This document shows positions 14,001 to 22,391 of a stretch of DNA of 22,754 nucleotides, in pieces. The DNA is from CBFGTJ01 sp965651815 (GTDB taxonomy: Bacteria; Actinomycetota; Acidimicrobiia; Acidimicrobiales; Microtrichaceae). The notes beneath the pieces were generated by a model that did no database searches, had not been told where the DNA came from, and saw only the letters and a list, made by a program, of their open reading frames with translations. The first letter of the stretch is position 1, and each line of letters begins with the position of its first letter. A program made the translations under genes and the position numbers. The stretch covers positions 1-22,754 of the forward strand of contig CBFGTJ010000028.1 of assembly GCA_965651815.1 (NCBI GenBank). The letters are read 5' to 3'.

Positions 14001-17000
14001 GTGGTGCGAGTCCCGCTCCGTATGATTCCCCGGATCACACGCCCGACCGACGCCCCACAGCTCGTGGACCACACCGGGCGCCCCGACTCCGGGCCCGGCA
14101 GGACTCGACTCATGCTCGTGGCCTTCGTGCTGGTCGCCGGCGTCCTGGGTGCGGCGTTCGCCTGGCGCCAGGAGCAGCGGGGTGCGGAGGTGAGGGAGGC
14201 CGACGCCGCGGACGGGATCACCGCCGCGGCGCGCGCGACCGCGGAGAACGCCATCGCCGGCCTCAGCGGTGCGGCCGGCCTGGTCGGACCCGATGGGGAC
14301 GTGGATCCCGCGGCGTTCGAGGCGTTCCGGGTCGACGTCTCACGGGCGTCGTCGCTGTCGCGCCTCGCGCTGATCCCCGTGGTCGAGGCGGACGAGCGGG
14401 CCGACTACGAACGGCAGTGGCCGCAGATCATCGACCTCGAGGAGGGCTTCACGCGCGCCGCGGAGCGCGAGTGGTACTGGCCGGTCGCGCGCATCAGCCC
14501 GCTCGAGTCGCTCACGGCGCCGCTGCTGGGCGCCGACATCGCCTCCTTCCCGCTCACCTCGAGCACCGCCCGCACCGCCCGCGACAGCGGTGACCCGCGC
14601 ATCACCGAGGCGCTCATCATCGACGCGCAGCTCGTGACGTCGCTGCCCGACCCGGCGGCTCCGGTGCCCGACATCCCCGAGACCGAGGACGAGGTCTCGG
14701 TGTTCTTCATCCTGAAGCCCCTCTACCTGCCCGGCGGGCAGGCCGATTCGGTCCTGGCACGCCGGAGCACGCACGTGGGCTTCGTCGTGAGCGTGTACGA
14801 CGGCTTCTCCCTCCGCGACGGGATCCGCGAGGAGCAGCCCGAGGGGGTGCACTTCGAGGTGCGAGACGGCGACGCCGTGCTCGCACGCAGCGGGGCCGAG
14901 GTCGACGGCGGGGTGCAGCGCACCTTCGAGGTCGGCGGCCGCACGTGGGTGGTGCACGTCGAGGACCACCGGCCGACGGGGCACCCGCTCACCCTGCTGA
15001 TCCTCGGCATCACCGCGCTCATCGTCGGCGGGCTCGTGTACCTGATCCGCCGCAGCGACCGCTACGAGCGGGACACGTCGCGGGCGGCGCTGCTGATCAG
15101 CCGCACGGGAGACCTCGCGCAGCGCCTCGCGGTCGCGGCGACCGTCGACGACGTCGCCGCGGTCATCGCGCGCGACGTGCCCGCGATCTTCGGGGCCCGG
15201 GCGGCGAGCCTCGGGCTGCTCGACCGTGACACGGGGACGGTGCGGGTGCACCACGGGCCGGCCACCCCGGCGCACGTGTCGCCGCGGACGCCGCCGCGGT
15301 CGCTGGACGACGTGGGGCCGCTCACCGAGGCGGTCCGCTCGGGTGAGCTGGTCCTGGTGCAGGACCACGCCGACTGGTGGACCTACGCGGCCGGTGCCGG
15401 CGTGCACGAGGACGTCGCGGCCGGGACCCTCGCGGCCGCGGGCCTCCCGCTCGACGCCACGGATGGGACGGTCACCGGGGCGGTCGCGGTGCTCTGGGAC
15501 CGCCGGCAGACCTTCGACGCGACGACGGTCGCGACCCTGCGCACGGTGACCGAGCTCTGCGAGCAGTCCCTCCACCGGGCCCGGATGACCGACCAGGTGT
15601 CGATGCGTGCCGCCGGCCTCGCCGAGCTCGCGGAGCAGCTCGCCGCGACGACCTCGGTGGAGCAGGCGACCCGCGTCGCCACGACGTTCGCGCTCGACCC
15701 GGTCGGCGCCACCGCGGCGAGCGTGGGCATCATCGACCCCGACACCGGCACGCTGCACGTGCACCACGGCAGCACCGTCGCCGAGGGCCTCGTGCGGAGG
15801 TACTCGGATCCCCCGCTCGACGCGGAGCTGGCCGTGACGGAGGCCGCCCGCACCGGCGAGCCGGTGCTGGTCCCGACCTACGAGGACTACGTGCGGCGCT
15901 ACCCGAACACCGACGCCGCGAACGCGGAGATCGGGGAGGGGGCCCGGGCGGCGCTGCCGCTGCGGGCGGACGACCGGACCGTCGGATCGATCGTCTTCTC
16001 CTGGGCCGGCAACCGGCACTTCGACGACACGATGCTCTCGACGCTGTCGACGATCGCCGAGATGGTCGCCCAGACGGTGCAGCGGGCACGGCTCGCCGAG
16101 CACCTCGTCGCCGAGGCGCGCCACAGCCGTGACCTGGCGGAGCTCGCGGAGGGCCTCGCGAGCCGCGCGCACACCGAGGACGTCACCGGCTTCCTGGCGT
16201 CACGGGTCGTGACCCCGCTCGACGCGGTGCACGCGACCGTCGGCATCATCCGGGAGGGGGTGCTGCACCGGCACTTCTCCAGCGATCCGCCGGGGACGCC
16301 CGGCGGTCTCACCGAGTCGCTGTCCGCGACGCCGCTCGACACCTCCACGCCGCTCACCGTCGCGGCGCGCACCGGGGAGGACGTGCTGATCCCCGGCACC
16401 GCGGAGCTGCGCCAGCGCTACCCCGACCTGCTGCCGCTGTGGGACGCCGCGGGGTTCAAGGCGACCGCGAACCTCCCGCTGCGGGACCGCACCGGCAAGG
16501 TGATCGGCGCGCTGGGCATCGCCTGGGACCACCACGTCACCTTCAGCAAGGAGCTGCGCGACCGCCTCACCACGATCGTCGGGCTCGCCTCGCAGACGAT
16601 CGAGCGCGCGCAGCTCGCCGACCTCCTGCGGGACACCGCCCGGCGCAACGAGCAGCTGGCCGACTTCGCGCAGCACGTCGCGCAGGCCCGCACCGTCGAC
16701 GACCTCTGCGACGCGGTCGTCGCCCACGCGGGCGCCCCGGTCGACGCGGCGGTCGCCAACCTGGCGGTGTTCGACGAGGCCACCCAGAGCCTCCGGCTGC
16801 ACCCGCACCCGCGCTTCGCCGGCCGTGCGATGCGACCCTTCCTGACCCAGGCGCTCGGTGCCCGGCTGCCCGCGGCCGAGGCCGTGCGGAGCCAGTCGCC
16901 GGTGGTGGTGGCAACCCCGGAGGAGGTCGACGAGCGGTACCCGGGCAACTACGGGCAGGTCATGCGCAGCTCGGGGCTGGCCGCCGGCGTGCACCTGCCC

Positions 17001-17858
17001 GTGACCGCACCCGGCGGGAGCCCGCTCGGCGCCGTGGAGTTCTGGTGGTCGAGCCCGCAGCAGATCGGGACGGCCTCGATCGCCACGATGCGCACGATCG
17101 CCGAGCTGTGCGCGCAGACGATGGAGCGCACGCGCCTGGGCGAGGCGGAGCACCGGCTCGTCGCCAGCCTGCAGCACCGGGTCGTCACCCCGCTGCCCGG
17201 CGTGCGCGGCCTGGGGATCGCGCAGCGCTACCGGCCCGCCGCCCACCACGTCGGCATGGGCGGGGACTGGTACGACGGGATCACCCTCCCGCGGGGCCGG
17301 TACGCCCTCGTCATCGGCGACATCTCCGGCCACGGCATCACCGCGGTCGCGGACATGGTGCAGCTCCGCTCGATCATCCAGGCGCTGGTCCGCGGCGGCG
17401 TCGACCTCGGCGAGGTCTTCCCGCGGGCGAGCGCGCTGCTGCAGGAGAACGACAACGGGGTCACCGCGAGCGCGTTCATCGCGATCGTCGACCGGTCAGC
17501 GCAGACGATCTCGTACATCTCCTCGGGGCACCCGCCGTCGCTGCTGCGCACCGCCGACGGTTCGGTCCGCGTGCTGGAGGGCGGCCGCCAGCCGCTGCTC
17601 GGCATCCCGATGCCGGCCGGCACGCCCGTGACCGTCGACTTCCCGCCAGGGAGCATCCTCATCGCCTACACCGACGGCCTCATCGAGCGGCGCGACGAGG
17701 TCATCGACGCGTCGATCGAGCGGCTCCGGGTCGCGGTCCGCGCCACGGACCCCACCGACATCGAGCGGATGGCGGACCGGGTGCTCGAGCAGTGCCTCGA
17801 CGGGCGGGAGCCCGAGGACGACGTGGCGCTGGTCGTCGTGCGCAACGACCACCGCTAG
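14001..17858 (+). CDS. Transmembrane CHASE-GAF(x4)-SpoIIE/PP2C serine phosphatase
   Basis: The 1285-residue protein has a first membrane helix (about 37-55), an extracytoplasmic domain (about 60-325) with CHASE-like features (SPLESLTAPLLGADIASFPL, then TARDSGDPRIT) and a second helix (about 328-349). Four GAF-like repeats follow (about 365-530, 535-700, 710-875, 885-1050); the first three share a (S/T)GE-x-VL(V/I) element. The PP2C/SpoIIE phosphatase domain (1060-1285) is intact: GGDWYD (D1089), IGDISGHG (D1107), SSGHPPSLL, YTDGLIE (D1225) and EPEDDVALVVV (D1273/D1274). Such phosphatases usually dephosphorylate anti-sigma-factor antagonists in SigB/SigF partner switching, so membrane or ligand signals could release a stress sigma factor. 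No anti-sigma or antagonist gene is adjacent. The start is GTG 14001, GTG 14004 or ATG 14022. The stop forms a CTAG shared with the convergent rnz. Confidence 0.93.
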   Translation: MVRVPLRMIPRITRPTDAPQLVDHTGRPDSGPGRTRLMLVAFVLVAGVLGAAFAWRQEQRGAEVREADAADGITAAARATAENAIAGLSGAAGLVGPDGDVDPAAFEAFRVDVSRASSLSRLALIPVVEADERADYERQWPQIIDLEEGFTRAAEREWYWPVARISPLESLTAPLLGADIASFPLTSSTARTARDSGDPRITEALIIDAQLVTSLPDPAAPVPDIPETEDEVSVFFILKPLYLPGGQADSVLARRSTHVGFVVSVYDGFSLRDGIREEQPEGVHFEVRDGDAVLARSGAEVDGGVQRTFEVGGRTWVVHVEDHRPTGHPLTLLILGITALIVGGLVYLIRRSDRYERDTSRAALLISRTGDLAQRLAVAATVDDVAAVIARDVPAIFGARAASLGLLDRDTGTVRVHHGPATPAHVSPRTPPRSLDDVGPLTEAVRSGELVLVQDHADWWTYAAGAGVHEDVAAGTLAAAGLPLDATDGTVTGAVAVLWDRRQTFDATTVATLRTVTELCEQSLHRARMTDQVSMRAAGLAELAEQLAATTSVEQATRVATTFALDPVGATAASVGIIDPDTGTLHVHHGSTVAEGLVRRYSDPPLDAELAVTEAARTGEPVLVPTYEDYVRRYPNTDAANAEIGEGARAALPLRADDRTVGSIVFSWAGNRHFDDTMLSTLSTIAEMVAQTVQRARLAEHLVAEARHSRDLAELAEGLASRAHTEDVTGFLASRVVTPLDAVHATVGIIREGVLHRHFSSDPPGTPGGLTESLSATPLDTSTPLTVAARTGEDVLIPGTAELRQRYPDLLPLWDAAGFKATANLPLRDRTGKVIGALGIAWDHHVTFSKELRDRLTTIVGLASQTIERAQLADLLRDTARRNEQLADFAQHVAQARTVDDLCDAVVAHAGAPVDAAVANLAVFDEATQSLRLHPHPRFAGRAMRPFLTQALGARLPAAEAVRSQSPVVVATPEEVDERYPGNYGQVMRSSGLAAGVHLPVTAPGGSPLGAVEFWWSSPQQIGTASIATMRTIAELCAQTMERTRLGEAEHRLVASLQHRVVTPLPGVRGLGIAQRYRPAAHHVGMGGDWYDGITLPRGRYALVIGDISGHGITAVADMVQLRSIIQALVRGGVDLGEVFPRASALLQENDNGVTASAFIAIVDRSAQTISYISSGHPPSLLRTADGSVRVLEGGRQPLLGIPMPAGTPVTVDFPPGSILIAYTDGLIERRDEVIDASIERLRVAVRATDPTDIERMADRVLEQCLDGREPEDDVALVVVRNDHR

Positions 17859-18772
17859 GGCGGGCCCGCGCGGGGCACCGGCACCCGCATCAGGTCCTCC
17901 GCGACCACCACGTCGTCGAAGTGCTCGATCGCCTCCCGCCGGAAGGCCTCGGGGTCGGGGTACCTGCTCGAGAAGTGGGTCAGCACCAGCCGGCGCGCGC
18001 CCCCGGAGGCGGCGAGCCGACCCGCCTGCGCGGCCGTCATGTGACCGGAGTCGTGCGCGAGTTGCTCCTCGGAGCTGAGGAAGGTCGACTCGCACACCAG
18101 CAGGTCGGTCCCCTCCGCGAGGCGGAGCGCGCCGTCGCACCAGCGCGTGTCGAACACGAACGCCGCTGAGTTGCCGTCGTCGAGCACGCTCACCTCGTCG
18201 AGGGCCACCGTCCGGTCCCCGACCCGCACCGCACCGCGCTCGGCGAGCTCCCCGATGGCGGCGCCCTCCACCCCGAGCTGGTCGAGCCGGTCGGCGACGA
18301 GGTGCCGTTGCGGGGGCTCCTCGATCCGCCACCCGAAGGAGTCGGCGGTGTGCTCGAGCGGGGCGGTGCGCAGGCGGAAGTTCCCGCGGTCGACCACCAC
18401 GCCCGCCTCGTCGACGGGGTCGAACACCAGGTCGAGGCACAGGTCGATGATCGACGAGGTGAGCAGCCGCTCCACGTACGGGAGGCCGCTCGCCGGGAAG
18501 TGGAGGTGCACCGGGTGGCGCACCCCCTGCTGCGACAACCTGGCGAGCACGCCGGGCAACCCGAGGCAGTGGTCACCGTGGAGGTGGGTGAGGCAGACGC
18601 GGGTGATCCGGGTCGACCGGACGTCCGCGAGCACGAGCTGGCGCTGGGTGCCCTCACCGGGGTCGACCAGCACCCCCTCGTCGTCCCACAGCAGCAGGTA
18701 CCCGTTGTGGTTGCGGGTTCGGGTGGGCATCCGGCTGGAGGTGCCGAGCACGACCAGCTCGCGGTCCGACAT
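17855..18772 (-). CDS. rnz: Ribonuclease Z (tRNA 3'-endonuclease), metallo-beta-lactamase fold
   Basis: The 305-residue protein has the full RNase Z metal site: THLHGDH (H63, H65, D67, H68), H141 in PLEHTADSFGWRI, D208 in FVFDTRWC, SGHMTAAQAG (H244) and LTHFSSRY (H266). LGTSSRMPTRTRNHN and EGTQRQL at the N-terminus are typical. It cuts tRNA precursors 3' of the discriminator base. ATG 18772 is chosen; no good ribosome site is visible. The gene is the last of a leftward group, 42 bp after the split-barrel gene. Its stop overlaps that of the convergent phosphatase by 4 bp (CTAG). A related arylsulfatase is less likely given the GHMTA and HFSSRY motifs. Confidence 0.92.
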   Translation of the reverse strand: MSDRELVVLGTSSRMPTRTRNHNGYLLLWDDEGVLVDPGEGTQRQLVLADVRSTRITRVCLTHLHGDHCLGLPGVLARLSQQGVRHPVHLHFPASGLPYVERLLTSSIIDLCLDLVFDPVDEAGVVVDRGNFRLRTAPLEHTADSFGWRIEEPPQRHLVADRLDQLGVEGAAIGELAERGAVRVGDRTVALDEVSVLDDGNSAAFVFDTRWCDGALRLAEGTDLLVCESTFLSSEEQLAHDSGHMTAAQAGRLAASGGARRLVLTHFSSRYPDPEAFRREAIEHFDDVVVAEDLMRVPVPRAGPP

Positions 18773-18814
18773 CGACCCATTGTCGCGACACCGCCGCGGC
18801 GGGTGTGCCCGCGG

Positions 18815-19642
18815 TCAGCCGGTGGGGGTGCTCGAGGTCTCGGTGCCGGCCCAGTGGACCACCCGCCGCGGCTCGACGTGCACGACCCCGGCACGTTCCG
18901 CGTCGAGCCACCCCTCGCCGCGCACGAGCGCGCCGCGCTTCGCCGCGGGTCCGGGCGCGCGGTACTCGTCGGTGACGACGCTCATCGGGAACCGCCGCGG
19001 CAGCCCGGCCAGCCCGAGCACCTCGGCCGGGACCCGCAGGATCCGATCGTCGGGGAACCAGCTGCCGGGCACGGCGACGGGACCCGGCAGCGCCGCCACG
19101 GCCGCGAGGCCACCGGACGGGGGCGCCTCGGCGCGCCCCGTCCCCACGGGCTGCGGCACCGCCCACCTCCACCGCTCCACGACGCGGTCCCCCTCGACGA
19201 GCGCCGCCCCCACCGGGCGGAGGGCGAACCACGTCCTCGGCGGCGGTGGGCGCCACCCGGTGCGTCCCGTCAGGGTGTCGCGCCCGAACGCGGCGAGGTC
19301 GGTCGCGTTCCGCAGCGAGAACCACGCGAGCGCCCGGGTCGCGGCCGGGAGGTCGCGGAGGTGCGCCGCGAGCTCGAGCGGGCGCCACGGTGCGTACGCG
19401 GTGACCTCGCCCGACACGACCATGCTGCGCCCGGGCACGGTGACGACGGCGCCGGCGACGGGCCGGCGCCGCAGGACCTTCGCCTTGAGCGTGGTGGTCG
19501 CCGCGGCGAACCACAGGCGGCCACCGGACCACGCGTAGAGCTCGGGGGTCACGTGCGGGCCGTGGCGGGAGTCCACGGCGAGGTGGACCTGGCGGCCCTC
19601 CTCGAGCACCGACACCAGGGGGTCGGGGAGCACGCCGGTCAC
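18815..19642 (-). CDS. Split-barrel (PPOX-like) flavin-binding-type protein, C-terminal extension unknown
   Basis: The 275-residue protein has an N-terminal split-barrel pattern (about 8-80): EEGRQVHLAVDSRHGPHVTP, then WSGGRLWFAAATTTLKAKVL followed by RRRPVAGAVVTVPGRSMVVSGEV. This resembles the pyridoxamine 5'-phosphate oxidase-like FMN-binding fold. The remaining two-thirds are Pro- and Arg-rich with no domain I recognise. Its start GTG overlaps the stop of the upstream gene by 4 nt (GTGA), so the two are coupled. Cofactor and substrate are unknown; it may have lost flavin binding and serve as a sensor or degradative accessory. Confidence 0.68.
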   Translation of the reverse strand: MTGVLPDPLVSVLEEGRQVHLAVDSRHGPHVTPELYAWSGGRLWFAAATTTLKAKVLRRRPVAGAVVTVPGRSMVVSGEVTAYAPWRPLELAAHLRDLPAATRALAWFSLRNATDLAAFGRDTLTGRTGWRPPPPRTWFALRPVGAALVEGDRVVERWRWAVPQPVGTGRAEAPPSGGLAAVAALPGPVAVPGSWFPDDRILRVPAEVLGLAGLPRRFPMSVVTDEYRAPGPAAKRGALVRGEGWLDAERAGVVHVEPRRVVHWAGTETSSTPTG

Positions 19643-20091
19643 CCGGTCGCGTCGGGCCGGCTCGCGTGGGCGGGGTTGCCGCGGGTTCGGCGGGACTCCT
19701 TGAGCTCCGCCTCGAAGACGTGGCGGCGGCCCTCCATCAGCGCGTCGCGGATCGACCGCTCGGCCTCACGCACCGGCTCGTAGTAGCAGTCGTCGAACTC
19801 CTCGACGATCTGGAAGGTCCAGCGGCCCTGCAACACGTTGCGTCCGACGACCTCGGTGCGCAGCAGGCGTGCGTGCTCGTGCTCGCCCGCCGCGTCGAGC
19901 GCATCGGCGGCGTCCTCGAACAGGAAGTCGGCCCGCCCCATCATCTGGTGGACGTCGAACACGCGGCCCCGGATCCGCTCGACCCACTCGAACGCCTCGC
20001 TCACCTTCCCGACCGCGGCCACCAGCTCGTCGCTCGCCCCCTCCGGTCGGCGGTGCGCCTCGTCGGGGGGTGGGGTGCTCGGTGGGGCCAT
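19639..20091 (-). CDS. Conserved actinobacterial hypothetical protein
   Basis: The 150-residue soluble protein has a disordered Pro-rich start and a compact helical core (about 20-125): VSEAFEWVERIRGRVFDVHQ, MMGRADFLFEDAADALDAAG, LLRTEVVGRNVLQGRWTFQI and VEEFDDCYYEPVREAERSIR. The conserved-looking His, Trp, Asp/Glu and Tyr residues suggest a real family; I recall similar actinobacterial hypotheticals but no function. It has no signal peptide or membrane helix. ATG 20091 has AGGAG 8 nt upstream. It is coupled to the split-barrel gene and lies upstream of rnz. A stress-type promoter candidate precedes it. Confidence 0.8.
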   Translation of the reverse strand: MAPPSTPPPDEAHRRPEGASDELVAAVGKVSEAFEWVERIRGRVFDVHQMMGRADFLFEDAADALDAAGEHEHARLLRTEVVGRNVLQGRWTFQIVEEFDDCYYEPVREAERSIRDALMEGRRHVFEAELKESRRTRGNPAHASRPDATG

Positions 20092-20134
20092 CGTCCGCTC
20101 CTGTTCCCGGCGCGCGGCGCGCCGTCGGGCGGGA

Positions 20135-20160
20135 GTACCCCCGGGACCTCAGGCTGACAC
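20135..20160 (-). promoter_or_regulatory. Second SigF/SigB-like promoter candidate
   Basis: On the minus strand GTGT (20160-20157), a 16-nt spacer and GGGTAC (20140-20135) repeat the architecture seen at 11934-11959, including the same -10 hexamer and spacer length. It would transcribe the hypothetical-PPOX-rnz group with a leader of about 35 nt. The -35 half is weaker and lies across the end of the upstream gene. Confidence 0.3.
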
Positions 20161-22359
20161 CTGCGCGGGTCGGGAGGTGCGGCCCGCGGGCTGCCGGCGC
20201 ACCAGCGCCACCACCACCGCGGCCAGGCACGCCGCGGCGAGACCGAGCTGGGTGCCGGAGTGGCGGACCCCGGTCGCCAGGCGCCCCACCCACGGGATCG
20301 TCCAGCGGTGCCGGCCGACCAGCGTCTCCGGCGCCACCGTCCACACCTCGCTGGTCGTGTTGGCGTCCCCGCGGGTCTCGAAGCGGAGCCCGTCGCGGTC
20401 CGGTTCGACCGCGACGACCCGGTGGGTCATGGCCTCCTCGGGTCCGAGCCCGTCGGGCTGGGTGACCACGTCACCGGGACCGACCTCCGAGGCGGGCACC
20501 TGTTCGGACAGCACGACGTCGCCGATCCCCAGCGTCGGCACCATCGAGGGGCTCCGCACGACCAGGGGCTGGAACCCCAGCATCACGAGCAGCAGCACCG
20601 CGACGATCGCGGTGGAGCACACGGTGACGAGCCCGAGCGACAGGGCGTCCGCCAGGTTCGCGAGCCGCGCCCGGGGCGTCCCGCCGCCGGTGAGGTCCGG
20701 GAGGCGCACCGCGCGGCGCGGCGCCCGTTCGGTCCCGGCGCGCAGCAGCTGGCCGAGCCACGCGGCGCTCGCGGCGTCGTCCAGCCGGAGCTCCAGGCCG
20801 AGCACGACGTCGCCGTCGACGAGTCGCCGTGCCGCCACGGTCGCGGTGGTGGTGACGTGGGTGCCGTCGTCGAGGTCCACCTCGACCCGGACCTCCGAGC
20901 CGGCGGTGGCGCCCTGCGGGCCGGGACGGGCGGCGGCCCCCGACGGCGACCCGTCCACCAGGCGGGTCGGCACGCCGTCCACGCGCGCGGGGAGGTCGAG
21001 TGCGATCCGATGGGAGCGCCGGCGCCAGCTCCGTTGCACGAGGGCGCGCACCGTGAAGGCCCACAGCAGCAGGAGCGTCACCAGCGACGTGCCGACGGCG
21101 GTGCGCGACACCGGCGCGCCGGGGTCGTGGTCCACGAGCGGTGCGGCGGCGAGCAGGGTGAGCACCAGTGACGCCCACACCAGCGGCCGGGTGGGTGCGT
21201 AGGCCCTGGACGAGGGCACGCGGGCGGTGGTCGCGCCCCACAGCGCGGCGAGCGAGCCGGGCAGGTGGTGCAGGGCGGCCAGCACGTCGCGGCCCGGGTG
21301 GAGCGGTGCCCCGGTCGCGGCGCGCAGCGACGCCCACCGCAGGACGGCCAGCCCGGCCGCGACGGCGGCGGCCCACCCCGCCGGCGCGGCGATCGGCACC
21401 TCGCCGGACGCGCCCATCGACAGGGGCAGCGACGCCCAGCACAGCACCCCGAACCCGTACAGCTCCCGGGCCAGCAGCAGCCCGGCGAGCAGCCGGTCCC
21501 GGGCCGGGCCGGAACGGGTCGCCGAGGCCAGGTCGGCGGCAGCACCCCGCTGGCGGGCGATCGCGTCCGGCCAGAAGGCGGACGGCTCCAGCGGGGTGGA
21601 ACGGAGCGCGAGCACCTCGTCGACGCCGACGCCGCGACGACCCTCGGCGCGCCGGGCGCGCAGCCAGGCGCCCCAAGGTCGCCCGGGGGGCGGGGGGTGA
21701 TCGGCGAGCAGCTCGGCGCGCACGAGCGTCGCGTCCGGCTCCCACAGCTCCAGCCCACCTCGCCGGGCCCGAGCCCGCAGGCGGCTGGTCAGCTCGTCAC
21801 GGTGGTCGGGTGCGAACCCCTCGTCGGTGAACGGCTGCACCCTGCCGGTGACCCAGGCCACGTCGTCGGAGAGCAGGCCCGCGGCGCGGCGCACGTGGTC
21901 GGCGTGGGGAACGGAGCGTGCGGAGACGACCAGCACCGCGGTCGTCTCCACCCGGGTGGCGGCCTCCGCGACGGCCTCCTCCACGGTGGCTCCCCGGAAC
22001 ACCGTCGCGACGTCCTCGATGCCGTCGGGCAGCCGGCGGTCCCGGTGGGCCACGACGGCGACGGGACCCGCGGCGGCCGCCATCAGCACGGCGGTGCGCA
22101 CCACGTCGTCGGGCTCGCCGCCCGGGCGCACCAGCGTCGTGACCGTGCCGCCGGCGTCCGGCGCCAGCGGCGGGTCGCCCGTGCGCGCTGCGGCGCGTGC
22201 GGCGGACCGGGCGAGCAGGTCGGCGAGCAGGGGCGCCGCGCTCCAGGTGAGCGCCACCGCCACCAGCACCACGACCAGCGGGCGGCCGCCCGAGGCGAGC
22301 ACCGCCGCGGCGGCGGCGAGGGTGGCCAGCGCGCCGAGCGCCGCGCCGGTGTCGGCCAC
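20149..22359 (-). CDS. Fusion: BcsA-like (degenerate GT2) membrane scaffold + PilZ + SipW/Sec11-type signal peptidase
   Basis: The 736-residue protein has three parts. Residues 1-442: two N-terminal helices (about 7-46), a cytosolic alpha/beta region (70-290) at the place of a GT2 domain, and four helices (about 298-345 and 393-441), the layout of bacterial cellulose synthase BcsA; I find no DxD, TED or QxxRW, so it looks catalytically dead. Residues 443-540: a PilZ-like domain with RxxxR (R447-R451) and DxSxxG (D469-G474), the c-di-GMP contacts. Residues 575-720: an S26 signal peptidase between two helices, with RSPSMVPTLGIGD (nucleophile S605), GDVVTQPDG, MTHRVV (H646 where SPase I has Lys, the SipW/Sec11 type) and GDAN (D665). 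GTG 22359 has no clear ribosome site. It lies 32 bp after an LPXTG gene, its likely substrate or partner. The peptidase call is firm, PilZ probable, GT2 origin inferred. Confidence 0.8.
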   Translation of the reverse strand: MADTGAALGALATLAAAAAVLASGGRPLVVVLVAVALTWSAAPLLADLLARSAARAAARTGDPPLAPDAGGTVTTLVRPGGEPDDVVRTAVLMAAAAGPVAVVAHRDRRLPDGIEDVATVFRGATVEEAVAEAATRVETTAVLVVSARSVPHADHVRRAAGLLSDDVAWVTGRVQPFTDEGFAPDHRDELTSRLRARARRGGLELWEPDATLVRAELLADHPPPPGRPWGAWLRARRAEGRRGVGVDEVLALRSTPLEPSAFWPDAIARQRGAAADLASATRSGPARDRLLAGLLLARELYGFGVLCWASLPLSMGASGEVPIAAPAGWAAAVAAGLAVLRWASLRAATGAPLHPGRDVLAALHHLPGSLAALWGATTARVPSSRAYAPTRPLVWASLVLTLLAAAPLVDHDPGAPVSRTAVGTSLVTLLLLWAFTVRALVQRSWRRRSHRIALDLPARVDGVPTRLVDGSPSGAAARPGPQGATAGSEVRVEVDLDDGTHVTTTATVAARRLVDGDVVLGLELRLDDAASAAWLGQLLRAGTERAPRRAVRLPDLTGGGTPRARLANLADALSLGLVTVCSTAIVAVLLLVMLGFQPLVVRSPSMVPTLGIGDVVLSEQVPASEVGPGDVVTQPDGLGPEEAMTHRVVAVEPDRDGLRFETRGDANTTSEVWTVAPETLVGRHRWTIPWVGRLATGVRHSGTQLGLAAACLAAVVVALVRRQPAGRTSRPAQVSA

Positions 22360-22391
22360 GCCCGCGGGAAGACAGGCAGCGGGTGGCCGGC

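Noticed and set aside
14340..16172. A 610-codon minus-strand frame under the GAF region of the phosphatase
   Set aside because: Shadow of the repeated GAF coding sequence; composition is Arg/Gly/His/Pro with no recognisable fold.
20109..20123. Palindromic GGCGCGCGGCGCGCC between two leftward genes as a terminator
   Set aside because: The arms are separated by a single base, so no hairpin loop can form at full length, and CG-only palindromes are frequent by chance here.
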